A DNA stretch of 64,000 nucleotides from Acidobacteriota bacterium (lineage in GTDB: Bacteria; Actinomycetota; Acidimicrobiia; Acidimicrobiales; Microtrichaceae): NCBI GenBank assembly GCA_003577145.1, contig QEUP01000007.1:1-64000 (forward strand), read 5' to 3'. The notes beneath the pieces were generated by a model. That model was not told the origin of the DNA. It searched no databases and worked only from the letters and a program-made list of their open reading frames with translations. Below are positions 63,910-64,000 of the stretch, in pieces; position 1 is the stretch's first letter, and the number at the start of each line of letters is the position of its first letter. Position numbers and translations under genes: made by a program.

Positions 63910-64000
63910 CCGCAGCTGAGTCAGTCCCCGCCGAACAGGGTCTCCACCGACCCGGCTCCTGTCTGTGGACCGCTGCCGGCAGCCGCAGCTGAGTCAGTCC
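63910..64000. repeat. 18-bp direct repeat at the window edge
   Basis: CCGCAGCTGAGTCAGTCC occurs at 63910-63927 and again at 63983-64000, 73 bases apart. The second copy touches the end of the window, so more may follow. Confidence 0.8.
63921..64000 (-). CDS. C-terminal fragment of a convergent gene
   Basis: On the minus strand the 80 bases at the edge stay open and end at TGA (63923-63921), giving TDSAAAAGSGPQTGAGSVET then LFGGD. A low-complexity Ala/Gly stretch before a short hydrophobic-acidic end is plausible for a real C-terminus. Family unknown. It converges with folD, 17 bases away. Confidence 0.4.
   Translation of the reverse strand, partial: TDSAAAAGSGPQTGAGSVETLFGGD

Overview
This window is a high-GC, densely packed chromosomal segment of an actinomycete-like bacterium. 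Gene content and order (S10/spc/alpha ribosomal superoperon, rplM-rpsI-glmM-glmS-acpS-nnr-alr-tsaEB-rimI-tsaD-groES-groEL, guaB3-guaA), many GTG/TTG starts, and a TAnnnT hexamer 6-8 bases before several start codons (leaderless transcription) fit Actinomycetota. I infer the class Acidimicrobiia or a close relative; the sequence alone does not prove it.

Layout. 1-98 is the end of tuf. 230-9344 is a six-gene co-directional cluster: flavin oxidoreductase, 2-hydroxyacid dehydrogenase, two TIM-barrel sugar/keto-acid enzymes, a large lipoprotein with a glycan-lyase look, and an alpha-toroid/glycosyltransferase fusion. 9492-9812 is rpsJ, cut off from the rest of the S10 operon by a CHASE-PAS-GGDEF-EAL c-di-GMP protein (10003-12954) and an opposing membrane glycosyltransferase (13093-15153). 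15487-30437 is the near-contiguous ribosomal superoperon from rplC to rplQ, with secY, adk, infA and rpoA but no map. truA, a palindromic repeat array, rplM and rpsI follow. 32695-46276 combines cell-envelope and tRNA-modification genes: glmM, an oversized glmS-like gene, an acpS-VOC fusion, nnr, a class III cyclase, alr, a P1-family peptidase, a type 4 UDG, tsaE, tsaB, rimI and tsaD. 46299-48402 is groES-groEL behind two tandem CIRCE operators and before a terminator. 48436-57133 holds small hypothetical proteins, a CoA-type Nudix hydrolase, guaB3, guaA, an NlpC/P60 hydrolase, a dienelactone hydrolase and pcrA. 57167-63903 holds sucC-sucD, purN-purH, folD and two small membrane proteins on the minus strand. 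The last 80 bases are the end of a convergent gene.

Most neighbours in the ribosomal and tsa blocks overlap through ATGA, GTGA or TGATG, which suggests translational coupling. No rRNA, tRNA, CRISPR array, insertion sequence or prophage was seen. The least ordinary features are: the cluster between tuf and rpsJ; a 48-base nested palindrome present twice 53.6 kb apart; a REP-like element in a five-unit array upstream of rplM and once upstream of guaB3, with a paired base change in its stem; the 1146-residue GlmS-like protein; the AcpS-VOC fusion; the long acidic tail on uL22; and apparent CTG (infA) and ATC (oxidoreductase) start codons.
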